64,000 nt of DNA from Klebsiella sp. RHBSTW-00484 (GCF_013705725.1 NZ_CP055481.1:2914001-2978000); one strand, 5' to 3'. Shown: positions 27,717 through 37,477, counted from the first letter of the stretch. Program-made: numbers and translations. The notes: a model not told the origin generated them from the sequence alone.

Positions 27717-29033
27717 ATGTCTGAACAACGGCAACTGCGCATTGGCACGATATTACATGGCGCATCGGGAAATATGTCAGCATGGCGTCATCCGGCTGCG
27801 CTGGCGGACGCCAGTATTAATTTCGATTTTGTTAAGCAAACGGCGCTAAAAGCGGAAGAGGGCAAGCTAGACTTTATTTTTGTTGCCGACGGTTTATATA
27901 TTAATGAAAAATCGATCCCACATTTTTTAAATCGCTTCGAACCGCTGACGGTATTATCCACCCTGGCGGCGGTGACTTCGCATTTAGGCCTGGTTGGTAC
28001 TCTGTCGACCTCCTACAGCGAACCCTTTACCACCGCGCGCCAGTTTGCCAGTCTCGACCACCTGAGCGGCGGTCGCGCAGGCTGGAACGTGGTGACCTCG
28101 CCGCTGGAAGGCTCAGCGAAAAACTTCTCCCGTGCGCAGCACCCGGACCATGCCCTGCGCTATCGCATCGCCGATGAATATTTGCAGGTGGTGAAAGGGC
28201 TATGGGACTCCTGGGAACAGGATGCTTTTGTGCGTAATAAACAGAGCGGGCAGTTTTTTGATAAAAATAAGCTGCACACTCTCGACCACCACGGCGATTT
28301 CTTTAAAGTCGCCGGGCCGCTGAATATTGCCCGCACGCCGCAGGGGCGTCCGATTATCTTTCAGGCCGGTGCCTCCGATGACGGTAAAAAGCTGGCGGCG
28401 ACCCATGCTGATGCTATTTTCACCCATCAGGAATCGCTGGCGGAAGCACAGGCTTTTTATCGCGATGTGAAAAGCCAGCTTGCGGCGCATGGTCGTCATG
28501 AGAATACGCTACATATTTTCCAGGGCGTCAGCGTGATTGTGGGCGATAGCGCCGAAGACGTGGAACAGCAATATCAAACCACCGCCGCGCTGGTATCAAT
28601 TGACGATGCGCTGAATTATCTCGGTCGCTATTTCGAGCACCACGACTTTGCCCAGTATCCGCTGGATGAACCCTTCCCGGATATCGGCGACCTCGGGCAG
28701 AACAGCTTTCGCAGCACCACTGATGAGATTAAACGCAACGCCCGCGAGCGCAGCCTGACCCTACGCCAGGTGGCGCTGGAAGCCGCCAGCCCGCGCCCGC
28801 GTTTTGCCGGGACCGCCGAAGAGGTGGCCGATGGTTTGCAACTGTGGTTTGAACAGCGGGCGGCGGACGGTTTTATTATCCAGGGCGGCACGCCGGATAC
28901 CTTCCCGCGCTTTGTGGATCAGGTGGTGCCGATTCTTCAGCAGCGTGGGTTATTTCGCCACGACTATCCCGGCACCACGTTGCGCGAAAGCTTAGGGCTG
29001 GCTGAGCCCGTGAATCAATTCCAAAAACAATAA
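27717..29033 (+). CDS. NtaA/SnaA/DmoA-family FMN monooxygenase
   Basis: About 438 residues from ATG 27717, which is preceded by AAGGGAAGGG; the ATG at 27696 is less likely. FMN-binding features [34 protein letters not shown] and [16 protein letters not shown] (positions near 95-130 and 215-235) are characteristic. Homologues cleave C-N or C-S bonds with reduced FMN (nitrilotriacetate, dimethylsulfide, Bacillus YtnJ/CmoJ). The third gene of the operon, it likely performs the C-S cleaving oxygenation. Confidence 0.85.
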   Translation: MSEQRQLRIGTILHGASGNMSAWRHPAALADASINFDFVKQTALKAEEGKLDFIFVADGLYINEKSIPHFLNRFEPLTVLSTLAAVTSHLGLVGTLSTSYSEPFTTARQFASLDHLSGGRAGWNVVTSPLEGSAKNFSRAQHPDHALRYRIADEYLQVVKGLWDSWEQDAFVRNKQSGQFFDKNKLHTLDHHGDFFKVAGPLNIARTPQGRPIIFQAGASDDGKKLAATHADAIFTHQESLAEAQAFYRDVKSQLAAHGRHENTLHIFQGVSVIVGDSAEDVEQQYQTTAALVSIDDALNYLGRYFEHHDFAQYPLDEPFPDIGDLGQNSFRSTTDEIKRNARERSLTLRQVALEAASPRPRFAGTAEEVADGLQLWFEQRAADGFIIQGGTPDTFPRFVDQVVPILQQRGLFRHDYPGTTLRESLGLAEPVNQFQKQ

Positions 29034-29048
29034 TAGAGAACACTCGCT

Positions 29049-29981
29049 ATGCAGAAAAAATCATTCTTACTGGCGCTTGCGCTGGCCGTTAGCACCTCAT
29101 CGTGGGCGCAGAACGTCAATATCAACGGCACCGGCGTGAGCCTGGAAGCCAACAAAACGCCGATTCATACGGCGAAAAACCCGCAGGCCATCGCGCAGTT
29201 GCCGAAAGGCCTTCACCTGGCCGTGCCGGGCAAACTGACCGTCGCGGTGGCGGCGCTAAACTCGCCGCCGCTGACCGTTTTCTCCGACGATAACAAAACC
29301 CTGCTCGGCAGCGAGGTGGATATCGCCCGCCTGGTGGCCGATAGCCTCGGGCTGGAGCTGAACGTGGTCCCCACCTCTTGGGAAGACTGGCCGCTCGGCG
29401 TCGCCTCCGGCAAATATGATGCCGCAGTCAGCAATATTACCGTCACCAAAGAGCGCAAAGAGAAGTTCGACTTTGCCACCTACCGCAAGGATTCGCTCGG
29501 CTTTTACGTGAAGAGCACCAGCCCGCTGAACAAAATTGAAAAAGCGGAGGATATCGCCGGGCTGCGGATCATCGTCGGATCCGGCACCAATCAGGAAGCG
29601 ATCCTGCTGGCGTGGAATGCGGAAAACGTCAAGAAAGGGCTGAAGCCGTTTACCCCGGTGTATACCAAAGATGATGCCGCCCAGACACTGGCGCTGCAAT
29701 CCGGGCGTGCAGATGCGTTCTTCGGTCCGAACGTTATTGGCGCGTGGAAAGCAGCGCTGACCGGCAAAACCAAACTGGTGGGTAGCGTTGACGGCGGCTG
29801 GCCGAAGGCGGCGCATATCGCGGTAACGGTGAAAAAAGGCAGCGGCCTGGTAGAGCCAGTACAGACGGCGCTGAACGGCGCAATTCAGAGCGGCGACTAC
29901 GCCAAAGTGCTGAACCGCTGGGGCGAAGGGGTGGAGAGCATTCCACAATCTGAAATTAACCCGGCCGGACTTGGCGACTAA
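29049..29981 (+). CDS. Periplasmic amino-acid-type ABC substrate-binding protein 1
   Basis: A 310-residue polar amino-acid-type (SBP_bac_3) protein with a signal peptide to about residue 20 (cleavage after SWA). Ligand-domain blocks include [63 protein letters not shown] and [11 protein letters not shown]. It resembles the second binding protein at 32198 throughout, and the two flank GNAT, permease and ATPase genes. It may bind a modified cysteine or its N-acyl form. Confidence 0.85.
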   Translation: MQKKSFLLALALAVSTSSWAQNVNINGTGVSLEANKTPIHTAKNPQAIAQLPKGLHLAVPGKLTVAVAALNSPPLTVFSDDNKTLLGSEVDIARLVADSLGLELNVVPTSWEDWPLGVASGKYDAAVSNITVTKERKEKFDFATYRKDSLGFYVKSTSPLNKIEKAEDIAGLRIIVGSGTNQEAILLAWNAENVKKGLKPFTPVYTKDDAAQTLALQSGRADAFFGPNVIGAWKAALTGKTKLVGSVDGGWPKAAHIAVTVKKGSGLVEPVQTALNGAIQSGDYAKVLNRWGEGVESIPQSEINPAGLGD

Positions 29982-29992
29982 CAGGAGGCGTT

Positions 29993-30502
29993 ATGCGCGA
30001 TATCTTCCGCGATGTGTCTCCGGAAACGCCGGAGCTACAGCCGATAATTGAGGGGCTGTTTGGCGAATACGCCTCGCGTTACGGTGATTATTTTTCCCGT
30101 GATGCCGAAGTCGAGCTGACCGAGTGGTACCTGGCTCCGCAGGGGCTATTTATTGTGCTGGAGCGCGACGGCGAAATTATTGCCACCGGTGCGTATAAGC
30201 CAAAAGATGCCAGTACCGCAGAAATCAAGCGGATCTGGACCCATCGAGGTCTGCGCCAGCAAGGACTGGCGGGGAAAGTTGTGCAAGAGCTGGAGCGCCG
30301 GGCGTTGCTTGCAGGCTATAGCCACATCTACCTGACCACCGGTTTTCGTCAACCGGAAGCGGTACGGCTCTACCTGAGCCAGGGCTATGAGGCGCAGTTT
30401 GACCTCAATCGCGACCCGGAAGAGTACAGCCTGCCGCCGTTTGATGGTCGGCTGCGCTTCACGAAAGCGCTGGCGGTCAGCGCGCTAAGCCAGAGCGCTT
30501 AA
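29993..30502 (+). CDS. GNAT-family N-acetyltransferase (candidate SnaB-like)
   Basis: A 169-residue GNAT protein with motif A IKRIWTHRGLRQQGLAGKVVQELERRALLAG near residue 73 and YLSQGYEAQFD near 125. It sits eleven bases after the binding protein behind AGGAGG. In Bacillus ytm/yxe operons a GNAT enzyme N-acetylates S-alkylcysteine before oxygenation, and this is the natural role here. The substrate is inferred only from context. Confidence 0.82.
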   Translation: MRDIFRDVSPETPELQPIIEGLFGEYASRYGDYFSRDAEVELTEWYLAPQGLFIVLERDGEIIATGAYKPKDASTAEIKRIWTHRGLRQQGLAGKVVQELERRALLAGYSHIYLTTGFRQPEAVRLYLSQGYEAQFDLNRDPEEYSLPPFDGRLRFTKALAVSALSQSA

Positions 30503-30511
30503 GGAGCCAAT

Positions 30512-31438
30512 ATGCATAACCCGGAAACGATTAAGGTTGTCCCCGCACGCTATCCGCTGCGGGCGGTTGGCGCGGTGCTGGCGCTGCTGGCGCTGGCAGT
30601 GGTCATTCAGTCCGTTGCTTTTAACCCGCGCTGGGAGTGGGGCGTCTTTGCCCGCTGGTTCTTTGACCCGGTGATCCTCGAAGGGTTGGGGCAGACGCTG
30701 CTGCTGACTTTACTCGGTACGGTGCTGAGCGTCATTTTAGGCGGACTGCTGGCGCTGGCCCGACTCTCCAGCTCATGGCTGCTGAGCAGCCTCGCCTGGG
30801 GTTATATCTGGCTGTTCCGCTCGCTGCCGCTGATCGTGGTGCTGATTATTCTCTACAACTTCTCTTATCTCTACGACACGCTGTCGATTGGCATTCCGTT
30901 CACCGGCATTAGCTGGGCCAGCTATGAAACCATCAACGTACTGGGGCAGTTTTCCACCGCCGTGGTTGGGCTAACGCTGGTGCAGAGCGCTTACACCGCC
31001 GAAATTATTCGCGGAGGCTTCCTTGGCGTCGATCACGGTCAATATGAAGCTGCGGCGGCGCTGGGGCTTCCGGCCAGCCGTCGCACCCTGCGCATTATTC
31101 TGCCGCAGGCGCTGCGCACTATTTTACCGGCCGGTTTTAACGAAATTATTAGCCTCGCCAAAGGAACGGCGATGGTCTACGTGCTGGCGATGCCGGAGCT
31201 GTTCTACACCATCCAGATGATCTACAACCGCACTCAGGAAGTGATCCCGCTGCTAATGGTTGGGGCCGCCTGGTATCTGGTGATCACCAGCGTGCTGTCG
31301 CTGATTCAGTATCTGGTCGAACGCGGCCTGGCACGCAGCGAACGCCGTTCAGCGGTCAATAGTGCACGCAGCAGCCGTCGCGTTGAACCCGTTCGTCGCC
31401 CACAACCGCAGGAGCCCGTTCATGCCCAACTCTCATAA
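30512..31438 (+). CDS. Amino-acid ABC transporter permease
   Basis: A 308-residue membrane protein with about six hydrophobic segments and the HisM/GlnP-type EAA loop [29 protein letters not shown] near residue 178. A basic, proline-rich tail ([17 protein letters not shown]) follows the last helix. It overlaps the ATPase gene by 17 bases. A single permease gene suggests a homodimer. Confidence 0.87.
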   Translation: MHNPETIKVVPARYPLRAVGAVLALLALAVVIQSVAFNPRWEWGVFARWFFDPVILEGLGQTLLLTLLGTVLSVILGGLLALARLSSSWLLSSLAWGYIWLFRSLPLIVVLIILYNFSYLYDTLSIGIPFTGISWASYETINVLGQFSTAVVGLTLVQSAYTAEIIRGGFLGVDHGQYEAAAALGLPASRRTLRIILPQALRTILPAGFNEIISLAKGTAMVYVLAMPELFYTIQMIYNRTQEVIPLLMVGAAWYLVITSVLSLIQYLVERGLARSERRSAVNSARSSRRVEPVRRPQPQEPVHAQLS

Positions 31439-32201
31439 TGGTCATATTTCCATTACCGGCGTCAGCAAATATTTCGGTCGCCATAAAGCGCTCGATGACG
31501 TGTCGCTGGAAATTAAACCTGGCACGGTCACGGTGATCCTTGGGCCGTCCGGTTCGGGAAAATCGACGCTGTTGCGGGCGATTAATCACCTGGAGCGTGT
31601 CGATGAAGGCTTTATCCAGATTGATGGAGACTATATTGGCTACCGTCGTAAAGGCGATAAGCTGTATGAATTGAAAGAGAAAGATATCCTTCGTCAGCGG
31701 GTTAACGTCGGTTACGTGTTTCAGAACTTCAATCTGTTCCCGCACCTGACGGTGCTGGAAAATCTGATTGAAGCGCCCATCGCCCATAAACAGGTAACCC
31801 GCAAAGAGGCCATTGAACGCGCCTATGAACTGCTGGATGTCGTGGGGCTGCGCAATAAAGCCGACGCCTGGTCACGGCACCTTTCCGGCGGTCAGCAGCA
31901 GCGCATCGCCATTGCCCGCGCGCTGGCGCTCAAACCGCGAGTGATTCTGTTTGATGAACCGACCTCCGCGCTCGATCCCGAGCTGGTGGGGGAAGTGCTG
32001 GATGTGATTAAAAAACTGGCGCGCTCCGGTACCACTCTTGTTGTGGTGACCCATGAAATCGGCTTTGCCAAAGAAGTGGCGGATCAGGTGGTGTTTATGG
32101 TCGACGGCAAGATTGTCGAGCAGGGCAGCAGCGATGAGGTGCTCAACCATCCGCAGCATCAGCGCACGCGGCAATTTTTATCGAGGGTACTACCGGCATG
32201 A
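31422..32201 (+). CDS. Amino-acid ABC transporter ATP-binding protein
   Basis: About 259 residues from ATG 31422, behind CAGGAGCCCGTTC. The upstream in-frame ATG at 31362 lies deep inside the permease gene. Walker [11 protein letters not shown]-loop [14 protein letters not shown], signature [16 protein letters not shown] and Walker [15 protein letters not shown] are complete. Its GlnQ/HisP-type architecture and coupling to the permease fit an L-amino-acid-type importer. Confidence 0.88.
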   Translation: MPNSHNGHISITGVSKYFGRHKALDDVSLEIKPGTVTVILGPSGSGKSTLLRAINHLERVDEGFIQIDGDYIGYRRKGDKLYELKEKDILRQRVNVGYVFQNFNLFPHLTVLENLIEAPIAHKQVTRKEAIERAYELLDVVGLRNKADAWSRHLSGGQQQRIAIARALALKPRVILFDEPTSALDPELVGEVLDVIKKLARSGTTLVVVTHEIGFAKEVADQVVFMVDGKIVEQGSSDEVLNHPQHQRTRQFLSRVLPA

Positions 32202-33091
32202 GAAATGGATTTTTTGCCCTGACACTTTTCACTCTGTCTGCTGGTACGCAGGCGGCAATCGACCTGCGCGCCAATGAGCAGCCGCTGCCGGTGACGCGCG
32301 ATGAACAGGCAATCGCGAAGATCCCGGTAAACTATCGGTTCGTTGAACCTGGAACGTTGACGGTCGCTATTTCAGCGCTCAATTCGCCGCCTCTGGCGCT
32401 GCTGGCCAGCGATAACCGCACGCGTATCGGTAGCGATCCGGATATCGCCAGGCTGCTGGCCGGGAGTCTTGGGTTGAAGCTGAAGCTGGTCCCCACCGCC
32501 TGGGAGGACTGGCCGCTGGGGATCACCTCCGGGCGCTACGACGTGGCGCTGGTCAATATTGCGGTGACCGAGCAGCGTAAAGAGAAGTTTGATTTTGCCA
32601 CCTACCGCGTCGACTCGCTGGCGTTTTCCGTGAAATCCACCAGCGATATCGCCCGTGTAAACGGTCCGGCGGATCTTTCCGGCAAAAAGGTGATTGTCGG
32701 TTCCGGGACCAATCAAGAACGAATTCTACTTGGCTGGAATGCCGAAAACGAAGCCGCCGGGCGCAAACCGGCGCTGCCCGTCTACTTGACCGATGACGCT
32801 TCCGGCAACCTCTATATTCAGTCCGGGCGGGCGGATGTGTTCTTTGGTCCTCAGTCGGTGGCGGCTTACAAAGCGGCGCTAAGCGGCAAAACTAAAGTCG
32901 TGGGGCTGGGGCCGAAAAAAGCTTACGTCGCCACTACCACCAAAAAAGGCAACGGACTGGTCTTTGCGCTTCAGGCCGCGCTGGATGGCGCTATTGCTCG
33001 CGGAGAGTACCAGAAGGTGCTGGCTCGCTGGGGCGAGCAGGGCGAAGAGGTGGCGCAATCGCAGGTTAATCCGCCGGGGATAACTTACTAA
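32198..33091 (+). CDS. Periplasmic amino-acid-type ABC substrate-binding protein 2
   Basis: A 297-residue paralogue of the protein at 29049, with a signal peptide ending near residue 19 (TQA). Shared blocks include [40 protein letters not shown] and [21 protein letters not shown]. It overlaps the ATPase by ATGA. Two binding proteins for one permease imply two related ligands or conformers. It ends the operon. Confidence 0.87.
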   Translation: MRNGFFALTLFTLSAGTQAAIDLRANEQPLPVTRDEQAIAKIPVNYRFVEPGTLTVAISALNSPPLALLASDNRTRIGSDPDIARLLAGSLGLKLKLVPTAWEDWPLGITSGRYDVALVNIAVTEQRKEKFDFATYRVDSLAFSVKSTSDIARVNGPADLSGKKVIVGSGTNQERILLGWNAENEAAGRKPALPVYLTDDASGNLYIQSGRADVFFGPQSVAAYKAALSGKTKVVGLGPKKAYVATTTKKGNGLVFALQAALDGAIARGEYQKVLARWGEQGEEVAQSQVNPPGITY

Positions 33092-33096
33092 AAAAA

Positions 33097-33131
33097 CCGC
33101 TGTTCCGCAGGAGTGTGATGCGAAACAGCGG
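33097..33131 (-). terminator. Terminator of the MFS transporter operon (minus strand)
   Basis: CCGCTGTT/AACAGCGG form a stem with a 19-base loop. On the minus strand it is followed by TTTTTTTAGT, an intrinsic terminator for the gene ending at 33157. It may also help end the plus-strand ABC operon. Confidence 0.72.
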
Positions 33132-33156
33132 GGGCGAATTCTCGCCAGGTCTTAAA

Positions 33157-34467
33157 TTAAGCGGTACGCGGGGTCAGGGTCAGGCGGTCCAATGGCCCGA
33201 CGATAAACAGATAGGAGAACAGGCCCAGCACGCCCATGGAACCGACGTACAGGATGGCGTAATCAAACGACTGGGTTTTAGCAAGGATCACCCCAATGAC
33301 CAGCGGGGTGATGATGCTTGCCAGGTTGCCGCACATGTTGAATACGCCGCCCGCGATGCCGAGCATCTCTTTTGGCGAGGTGTCGCTGAGCACGCACCAG
33401 CCCAGGTTGCCAAAGCCCTTAGCAAAGAATGCCAGGCTCATGGCAGCGATCACCACCACTTCTGAAGAGGTGTAGTTGGCGACGACAATCACGCAGGAGA
33501 GCAGCATGCCGCAGATCACCGGTAGCTTGCGGGCGGTGGTCAGGCTGTAGCCGCGCTTCAGCAACCAGTCCGAGAACACGCCGCCCAGCAGGCCTCCGAT
33601 AAATCCGGCAATCGCCGGGATACTGGCGACAAAACCAACCTTGAGGATCGACATACCTTTGGCCTGGTAGAGGTAGGTTGGAAACCAGGTGAGGAAGAAC
33701 CAGGTAATCGACGTGACGCAGAACTGACCGATATAGACCCCGATCATCATGCGGTTGACGCAAACGCTTTTAATTTGCGCAAGGGTTAATTTCTGCTGTG
33801 TTTTTTTGCTGCCTAATTCCGGCTCGCCGCCTCCTTCACGAATATAATCGAGCTCCTGCTGATTTATTGCTGGATGATGTAACGGGTCTCTGACCTTAAT
33901 CAGCCAGAATATCCCCAGCACGACGCCAATAGCGCCAATATAATAAAAGACATAGTGCCAGCTGAGATTGTGCAGAATAATCGTCATCAACGGCGTAATA
34001 ATGCCCAGTGAAATATACTGCGCGGCTTGATAAACCGAAGTCACGAATCCACGTTCTTTATTCGGGAACCACTGAACGCTTAAGCGACTGTTGGCGGGAA
34101 AGGCTGGTGCTTCGATGGCACCCATCATCAGACGCAGGATCACCAGGACTACCAGCGGGCTGGCGAACATAAAGATAGTGCCCTGGAACATCGTTACCAC
34201 TGACCAGCCGATCAGCGCGCAGCCGTAGACCAGACGCGAGCCATATTTATCCAGCAGCCAGCCGCCGGGTATTTGCATAATAACGTAGGAGATACCAAAT
34301 ACCGAAAAGGCCAGACCCATTGCCTCCGGGTCAAAACCTAACTCTTTACTCATAATTGGCGCGACGACGGACAGCGTTGCCCGGTCAGCATAATTAAATA
34401 CGGTGGCCAGAAATAAAAATAATAATATACCGTAACGCACGTTGCTGCGTTTTATTTGCTGTTGCAT
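33157..34467 (-). CDS. MFS anion:cation symporter (GudP/GarP-like sugar-acid transporter)
   Basis: About 436 residues from ATG 34467, nine bases after AAGGAG; the upstream ATG 34512 is a poor start. It has twelve helices, the family segment FNYADRATLSVVAP in TM1, and the loop YGSRLVYGCALIGWSVVTMF. It is the second gene after the talarate/galactarate dehydratase and is likely the uptake system for galactarate/talarate or glucarate-type diacids. The REP-type repeat lies between the two genes. Confidence 0.82.
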   Translation of the reverse strand: MQQQIKRSNVRYGILLFLFLATVFNYADRATLSVVAPIMSKELGFDPEAMGLAFSVFGISYVIMQIPGGWLLDKYGSRLVYGCALIGWSVVTMFQGTIFMFASPLVVLVILRLMMGAIEAPAFPANSRLSVQWFPNKERGFVTSVYQAAQYISLGIITPLMTIILHNLSWHYVFYYIGAIGVVLGIFWLIKVRDPLHHPAINQQELDYIREGGGEPELGSKKTQQKLTLAQIKSVCVNRMMIGVYIGQFCVTSITWFFLTWFPTYLYQAKGMSILKVGFVASIPAIAGFIGGLLGGVFSDWLLKRGYSLTTARKLPVICGMLLSCVIVVANYTSSEVVVIAAMSLAFFAKGFGNLGWCVLSDTSPKEMLGIAGGVFNMCGNLASIITPLVIGVILAKTQSFDYAILYVGSMGVLGLFSYLFIVGPLDRLTLTPRTA

Positions 34468-34525
34468 TTTAATCAACTCCTTTGCAGGGTTGTGTATTTT
34501 GGGTACAGCCAAAAAGAGGTTTTTC

Positions 34526-34650
34526 CCCGGCAGGGCTACGGGTTTTCAGTCGTCTGCGGGCCGGTAGCCCGGACAGATGCACAGCATCGCCTCCGGGAAA
34601 ATGTTGTTTTCTCCCGGCGCGGCGCTTGATGCGCCGTCATCCGGGAAAAT
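34526..34650. repeat. REP/BIME-type repeat between dehydratase and transporter
   Basis: Shows GGCTACGGGTTTTCAGTCGT, CCGGTAGCCCGGACAGATGC and a second GCGGCGCTTGATGCGCCG hairpin. It belongs to the same family as the element at 1294 and lies inside the operon, so it may uncouple expression of the two genes. Confidence 0.7.
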
Positions 34651-34653
34651 CGA

Positions 34654-35850
34654 TTATGGGCGTTTACCAAACTCGCAGCTTTGCTGGGTCCAGCGGCGGG
34701 CCTGTTCGCTCAGGGTAAAGCCGAGACCGTGGCGCTCAGAAACCCACATCCGGCCATCGCGTAGCTCAAGCTGCTCATTAAATAGCGGATTCAGCCACTC
34801 GAAGTGCTCCAGCCACGGCTCCAGCGGATAGGCGGCGGCAAGGTGCAGGTGGACTTCCATCGCAAAGTGCGGAGCCAGCTTACGGCCATGCTTCGCCGCC
34901 AGGTCCATAATCTTCAGGAACGGAGAGATCCCGCCAACGCGTGGGGCATCTGGCTGCACAAAGTCGCTGGCATTACCGAGGATCAACTGTTCATGTTCGC
35001 GGAAGCTGGTCAGCATCTCACCGGTCGCAATTGGCGTATCCAGCGCGGCGGCGAGCTGCGCGTGGCCTTCGACATCGTAAGCATCCAGCGGCTCTTCAAT
35101 CCAGATAAGATTGAACTGCTCCATTTTGCGTCCCATACGGATGGCGGTTTCGCGATCCCACTGCTGGTTGGCGTCCACCATCAGCGGGAAATCATCGCCC
35201 AGCACTTCGCGCACCGCCGTCAGGCGACGGATATCTTCAGCCGTGTTTGGCTGGCCAACTTTCAGCTTGATCCCACCAATGCCGTTTTCACGGGAGATAG
35301 CGACATTTTTCAGCACCTGATCCAGTGGCGTATGCAGGAAGCCGCCGGAGGTGTTGTAGCACTGCACGGAATCGCGATGCGAGCCGAGCAGTTTCGCCAA
35401 TGGTAACCCGGCGCGTTTGGCTTTCATGTCCCACAGCGCAATATCGATAGGGGAGATGGCCTGCACCGCCATACCGCTACGACCAACCGAAGCACCAGCC
35501 CATAGCAGTTTGGTGTAGATCTTGTCGATATCGTTCGGGTCTTCACCGAGCAGGTTATCGGCAATCTCTTTGGCGTGGGCGTAAATGCCCTGGCCGCCTG
35601 CACGCTTGGAATAGCTAAAGCCAACCCCTTCAAAACCGTCGCGGGAGCGGATTTCGGCAATGATAATCGCCACTTCGGTCAGCGGTTTTTGCCGTCCGGT
35701 GAGGACCTTGGCATCGCTGACGGGGGTCGCCAGCGGCAGGAAGGCCAGCGACAGTTTGACGTGTTCAATGCGATCGCCGGTTTCAGCGGCGGTTTTGACG
35801 CCGGAAGCTTTGGCGTAAGTCACGGACTCGGAATTAGCGCTAGAGGTCAT
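34654..35850 (-). CDS. L-talarate/galactarate dehydratase (enolase superfamily)
   Basis: About 398 residues from ATG 35850, the same length as the Salmonella enzyme that I recall. Mandelate-racemase-type barrel with the Lys-x-Lys base GGIKLKVGQ near 195, metal-ligand acids in MVDANQQWDRE (near 226) and WIEEPLDAYD (near 252), TGEML, and the His/Asp pair region APHFAMEVHLHL. It dehydrates m-galactarate and L-talarate to 5-keto-4-deoxy-D-glucarate. The divergent LacI-type gene and the adjacent transporter support this. Start has AAGGAAC upstream. Confidence 0.92.
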   Translation of the reverse strand: MTSSANSESVTYAKASGVKTAAETGDRIEHVKLSLAFLPLATPVSDAKVLTGRQKPLTEVAIIIAEIRSRDGFEGVGFSYSKRAGGQGIYAHAKEIADNLLGEDPNDIDKIYTKLLWAGASVGRSGMAVQAISPIDIALWDMKAKRAGLPLAKLLGSHRDSVQCYNTSGGFLHTPLDQVLKNVAISRENGIGGIKLKVGQPNTAEDIRRLTAVREVLGDDFPLMVDANQQWDRETAIRMGRKMEQFNLIWIEEPLDAYDVEGHAQLAAALDTPIATGEMLTSFREHEQLILGNASDFVQPDAPRVGGISPFLKIMDLAAKHGRKLAPHFAMEVHLHLAAAYPLEPWLEHFEWLNPLFNEQLELRDGRMWVSERHGLGFTLSEQARRWTQQSCEFGKRP

Positions 35851-35873
35851 GGTAAGTTCCTTTTGGATTAAAA

Positions 35874-35889
35874 ATGTTTGCGCTAACAT
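35874..35889. promoter_or_regulatory. GntR-like operator site 1 (ATGTTTGCGCTAACAT)
   Basis: A 16-base near-palindrome with ATGTT/TAACAT halves, the format of the GntR (gluconate repressor) operator. It lies 24 bases upstream of the dehydratase ATG, where it would block its transcript or translation-start region. The LacI-type gene at 36154 is the probable binder. Confidence 0.7.
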
Positions 35890-36004
35890 TTTTAATCCTG
35901 ATTTTGTTTTTGTGCCACGACGTTGATTTTAATTTGTACAAATGATCACAATTAACGGTTCTTAATGGTAAAATTATGCAATGCATATCACGTTCCGAAG
36001 AGAT

Positions 36005-36020
36005 TTGTGAATATTCACAA
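36005..36020. promoter_or_regulatory. Perfect 16-bp palindrome TTGTGAATATTCACAA
   Basis: A perfect inverted repeat in the divergent promoter region. It resembles a CRP site but the TGTGA/TCACA halves are separated by four instead of six bases. The binder is unknown. Confidence 0.4.
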
Positions 36021-36026
36021 TGCATA

Positions 36027-36042
36027 ATGATAGCGATAACAT
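36027..36042. promoter_or_regulatory. GntR-like operator site 2 (ATGATAGCGATAACAT)
   Basis: Second 16-base near-palindrome of the same format, 138 bases from site 1, upstream of the LacI-type gene. A two-operator arrangement allows looping between the divergent promoters and self-regulation. Confidence 0.7.
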
Positions 36043-36153
36043 TTTATTTTGCAGGCCGTTGATTCTATTGAGGATGCGCGGGAGCAGGCTGGCAATTGCG
36101 TAGGGCTTCATCAATAATGCCCACAACAAACGACTCAACACGGGGACTTAGTC

Positions 36154-37158
36154 GTGAAAAGCAGAAAACCGACGCGTGCACCGACGCTGGATGATGTTGC
36201 CCGTACCGCCGGGCTGTCGTCGATGACGGTCAGTCGGGCGCTGAATACGCCGCAGCTGGTCAGGCCGAAAACGGTAGAAAAGGTGATGCAGGCGGTGCAG
36301 GCCACGGGCTATATCACCAACGCGCTGGCCGGTGGCCTGGCGTCACGGCGCAGTAAACTGGTTGCGGTGGTGGTACCGCAAATCAACAACAATATGTTTG
36401 TCGATACCATCCAGGCGCTGAGCGATACCCTGGCGGCGCGCGGTTACCATATGCTGCTGTGCGTGGCGGGCTACAGTCGGCAGACCGAAGCCGAGCTGGT
36501 GGCAACCCTGCTTTCGCGACGCCCGGACGGCGTGGTGTTGACCGGGATCCAGCACGCTCCGGCGCTAAAGAAAACCATTCTTAATGCCGCCACGCCGGTG
36601 GTGGAAATTTGGGATTTGACCCCGACGCCGCTGGATATGCTGGTGGGCTTTTCCCATGAAAAAGTGGGCGAGACCATCGGCGAGTACTTGCTGGAAAAAG
36701 GCTATCGTCGTCCGGGACTGCTGTGGGCAGGGGACTCGCGTGCGACGTTGCGTAAACAGGGGCTGTGCGCCCGGCTGGCTAAAAATGGCCTTGATGATGT
36801 ACCGCAGGTTGAAGTACCGCTTCCGGCGTCGCTGGCGCTGGGACGCAGCGGGCTGGCTGAGCTGCTCGATTCCTCCGAGTTTGACGTCATTGTTTGCAGC
36901 TCCGATACCCTGGCGCAGGGGGCGATTATGGAAGCCGAAAGCCGCGGTCTGCGCGTACCGGAAGACCTGGCGGTGATCGGCTTTGGCGATCTGGATTTCG
37001 CCGCCAGCAACCGTCCTGCGATTACCACCGTCAGCGTTGACCGCCACGCCATCGGTGAGCAGGCGGCAACTTTGTTAGCCGACCGCATCGAAGGCAGCGG
37101 AGAAGAAGAGGTGATTGTTGATATCGGCTTTCACCTGGTGGTGCGGGAGTCGGCGTAG
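36154..37158 (+). CDS. LacI/GalR-family regulator (GntR-like) of the galactarate/talarate genes
   Basis: A 334-residue LacI-type repressor starting at GTG 36154 behind GGGGACTTA. The N-terminal HTH is TLDDVARTAGLSSMTVSRALN and the hinge ASRRSKLVAVVVP; a periplasmic-binding-type sensing domain follows (VICSSDTLAQGAI, AVIGFGDLDFA). It diverges from the dehydratase gene and is flanked by two GntR-like operators, so it likely represses the adjacent operon until a sugar-acid effector binds. Effector identity is inference. Confidence 0.85.
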   Translation: MKSRKPTRAPTLDDVARTAGLSSMTVSRALNTPQLVRPKTVEKVMQAVQATGYITNALAGGLASRRSKLVAVVVPQINNNMFVDTIQALSDTLAARGYHMLLCVAGYSRQTEAELVATLLSRRPDGVVLTGIQHAPALKKTILNAATPVVEIWDLTPTPLDMLVGFSHEKVGETIGEYLLEKGYRRPGLLWAGDSRATLRKQGLCARLAKNGLDDVPQVEVPLPASLALGRSGLAELLDSSEFDVIVCSSDTLAQGAIMEAESRGLRVPEDLAVIGFGDLDFAASNRPAITTVSVDRHAIGEQAATLLADRIEGSGEEEVIVDIGFHLVVRESA

Positions 37159-37249
37159 ATTTGTTAAAGGGGGAATGGGGTATTGCAGAGCAATGTTAAG
37201 GCCCCCCGGTCTGTGATAGCTTTATCGTTCTGACAATAAGGAGCCTGCT

Positions 37250-37477
37250 ATGCCACACGTAGATATTAAATGTTTTCCCCGCGATCTGAATGATGAACAA
37301 AAAACGGCGCTGGCCGCCGATATTACCGAAGTGTTGGTTCGCCATCTGAGCAGTAAAGACAGCTCGGTGAGCGTGGCCCTCAAGCAGATTGAACCGAGCG
37401 ACTGGCAGCAGGTCTGGGACAGCGAAATCGCCCCGCAGATGGAGCAGTTGATTAAGAAACCGGGTTACAGTATGTAA
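37250..37477 (+). CDS. pptA: 4-oxalocrotonate tautomerase family protein PptA
   Basis: A 75-residue small tautomerase with catalytic Pro2 exposed after Met removal ([13 protein letters not shown]) and a GYSM end. E. coli PptA (YdcE) has the same length and sequence character. The start follows AAGGAG. In E. coli it borders yddH; here a rhamnoside cluster and DfsB-like gene separate them. Physiological substrate is unknown; the enzyme shows phenylpyruvate tautomerase-like activity. Confidence 0.9.
   Translation: MPHVDIKCFPRDLNDEQKTALAADITEVLVRHLSSKDSSVSVALKQIEPSDWQQVWDSEIAPQMEQLIKKPGYSM

Noticed and set aside
36005..36020. CRP binding site
   Set aside because: The TGTGA and TCACA halves are separated by four bases instead of six.
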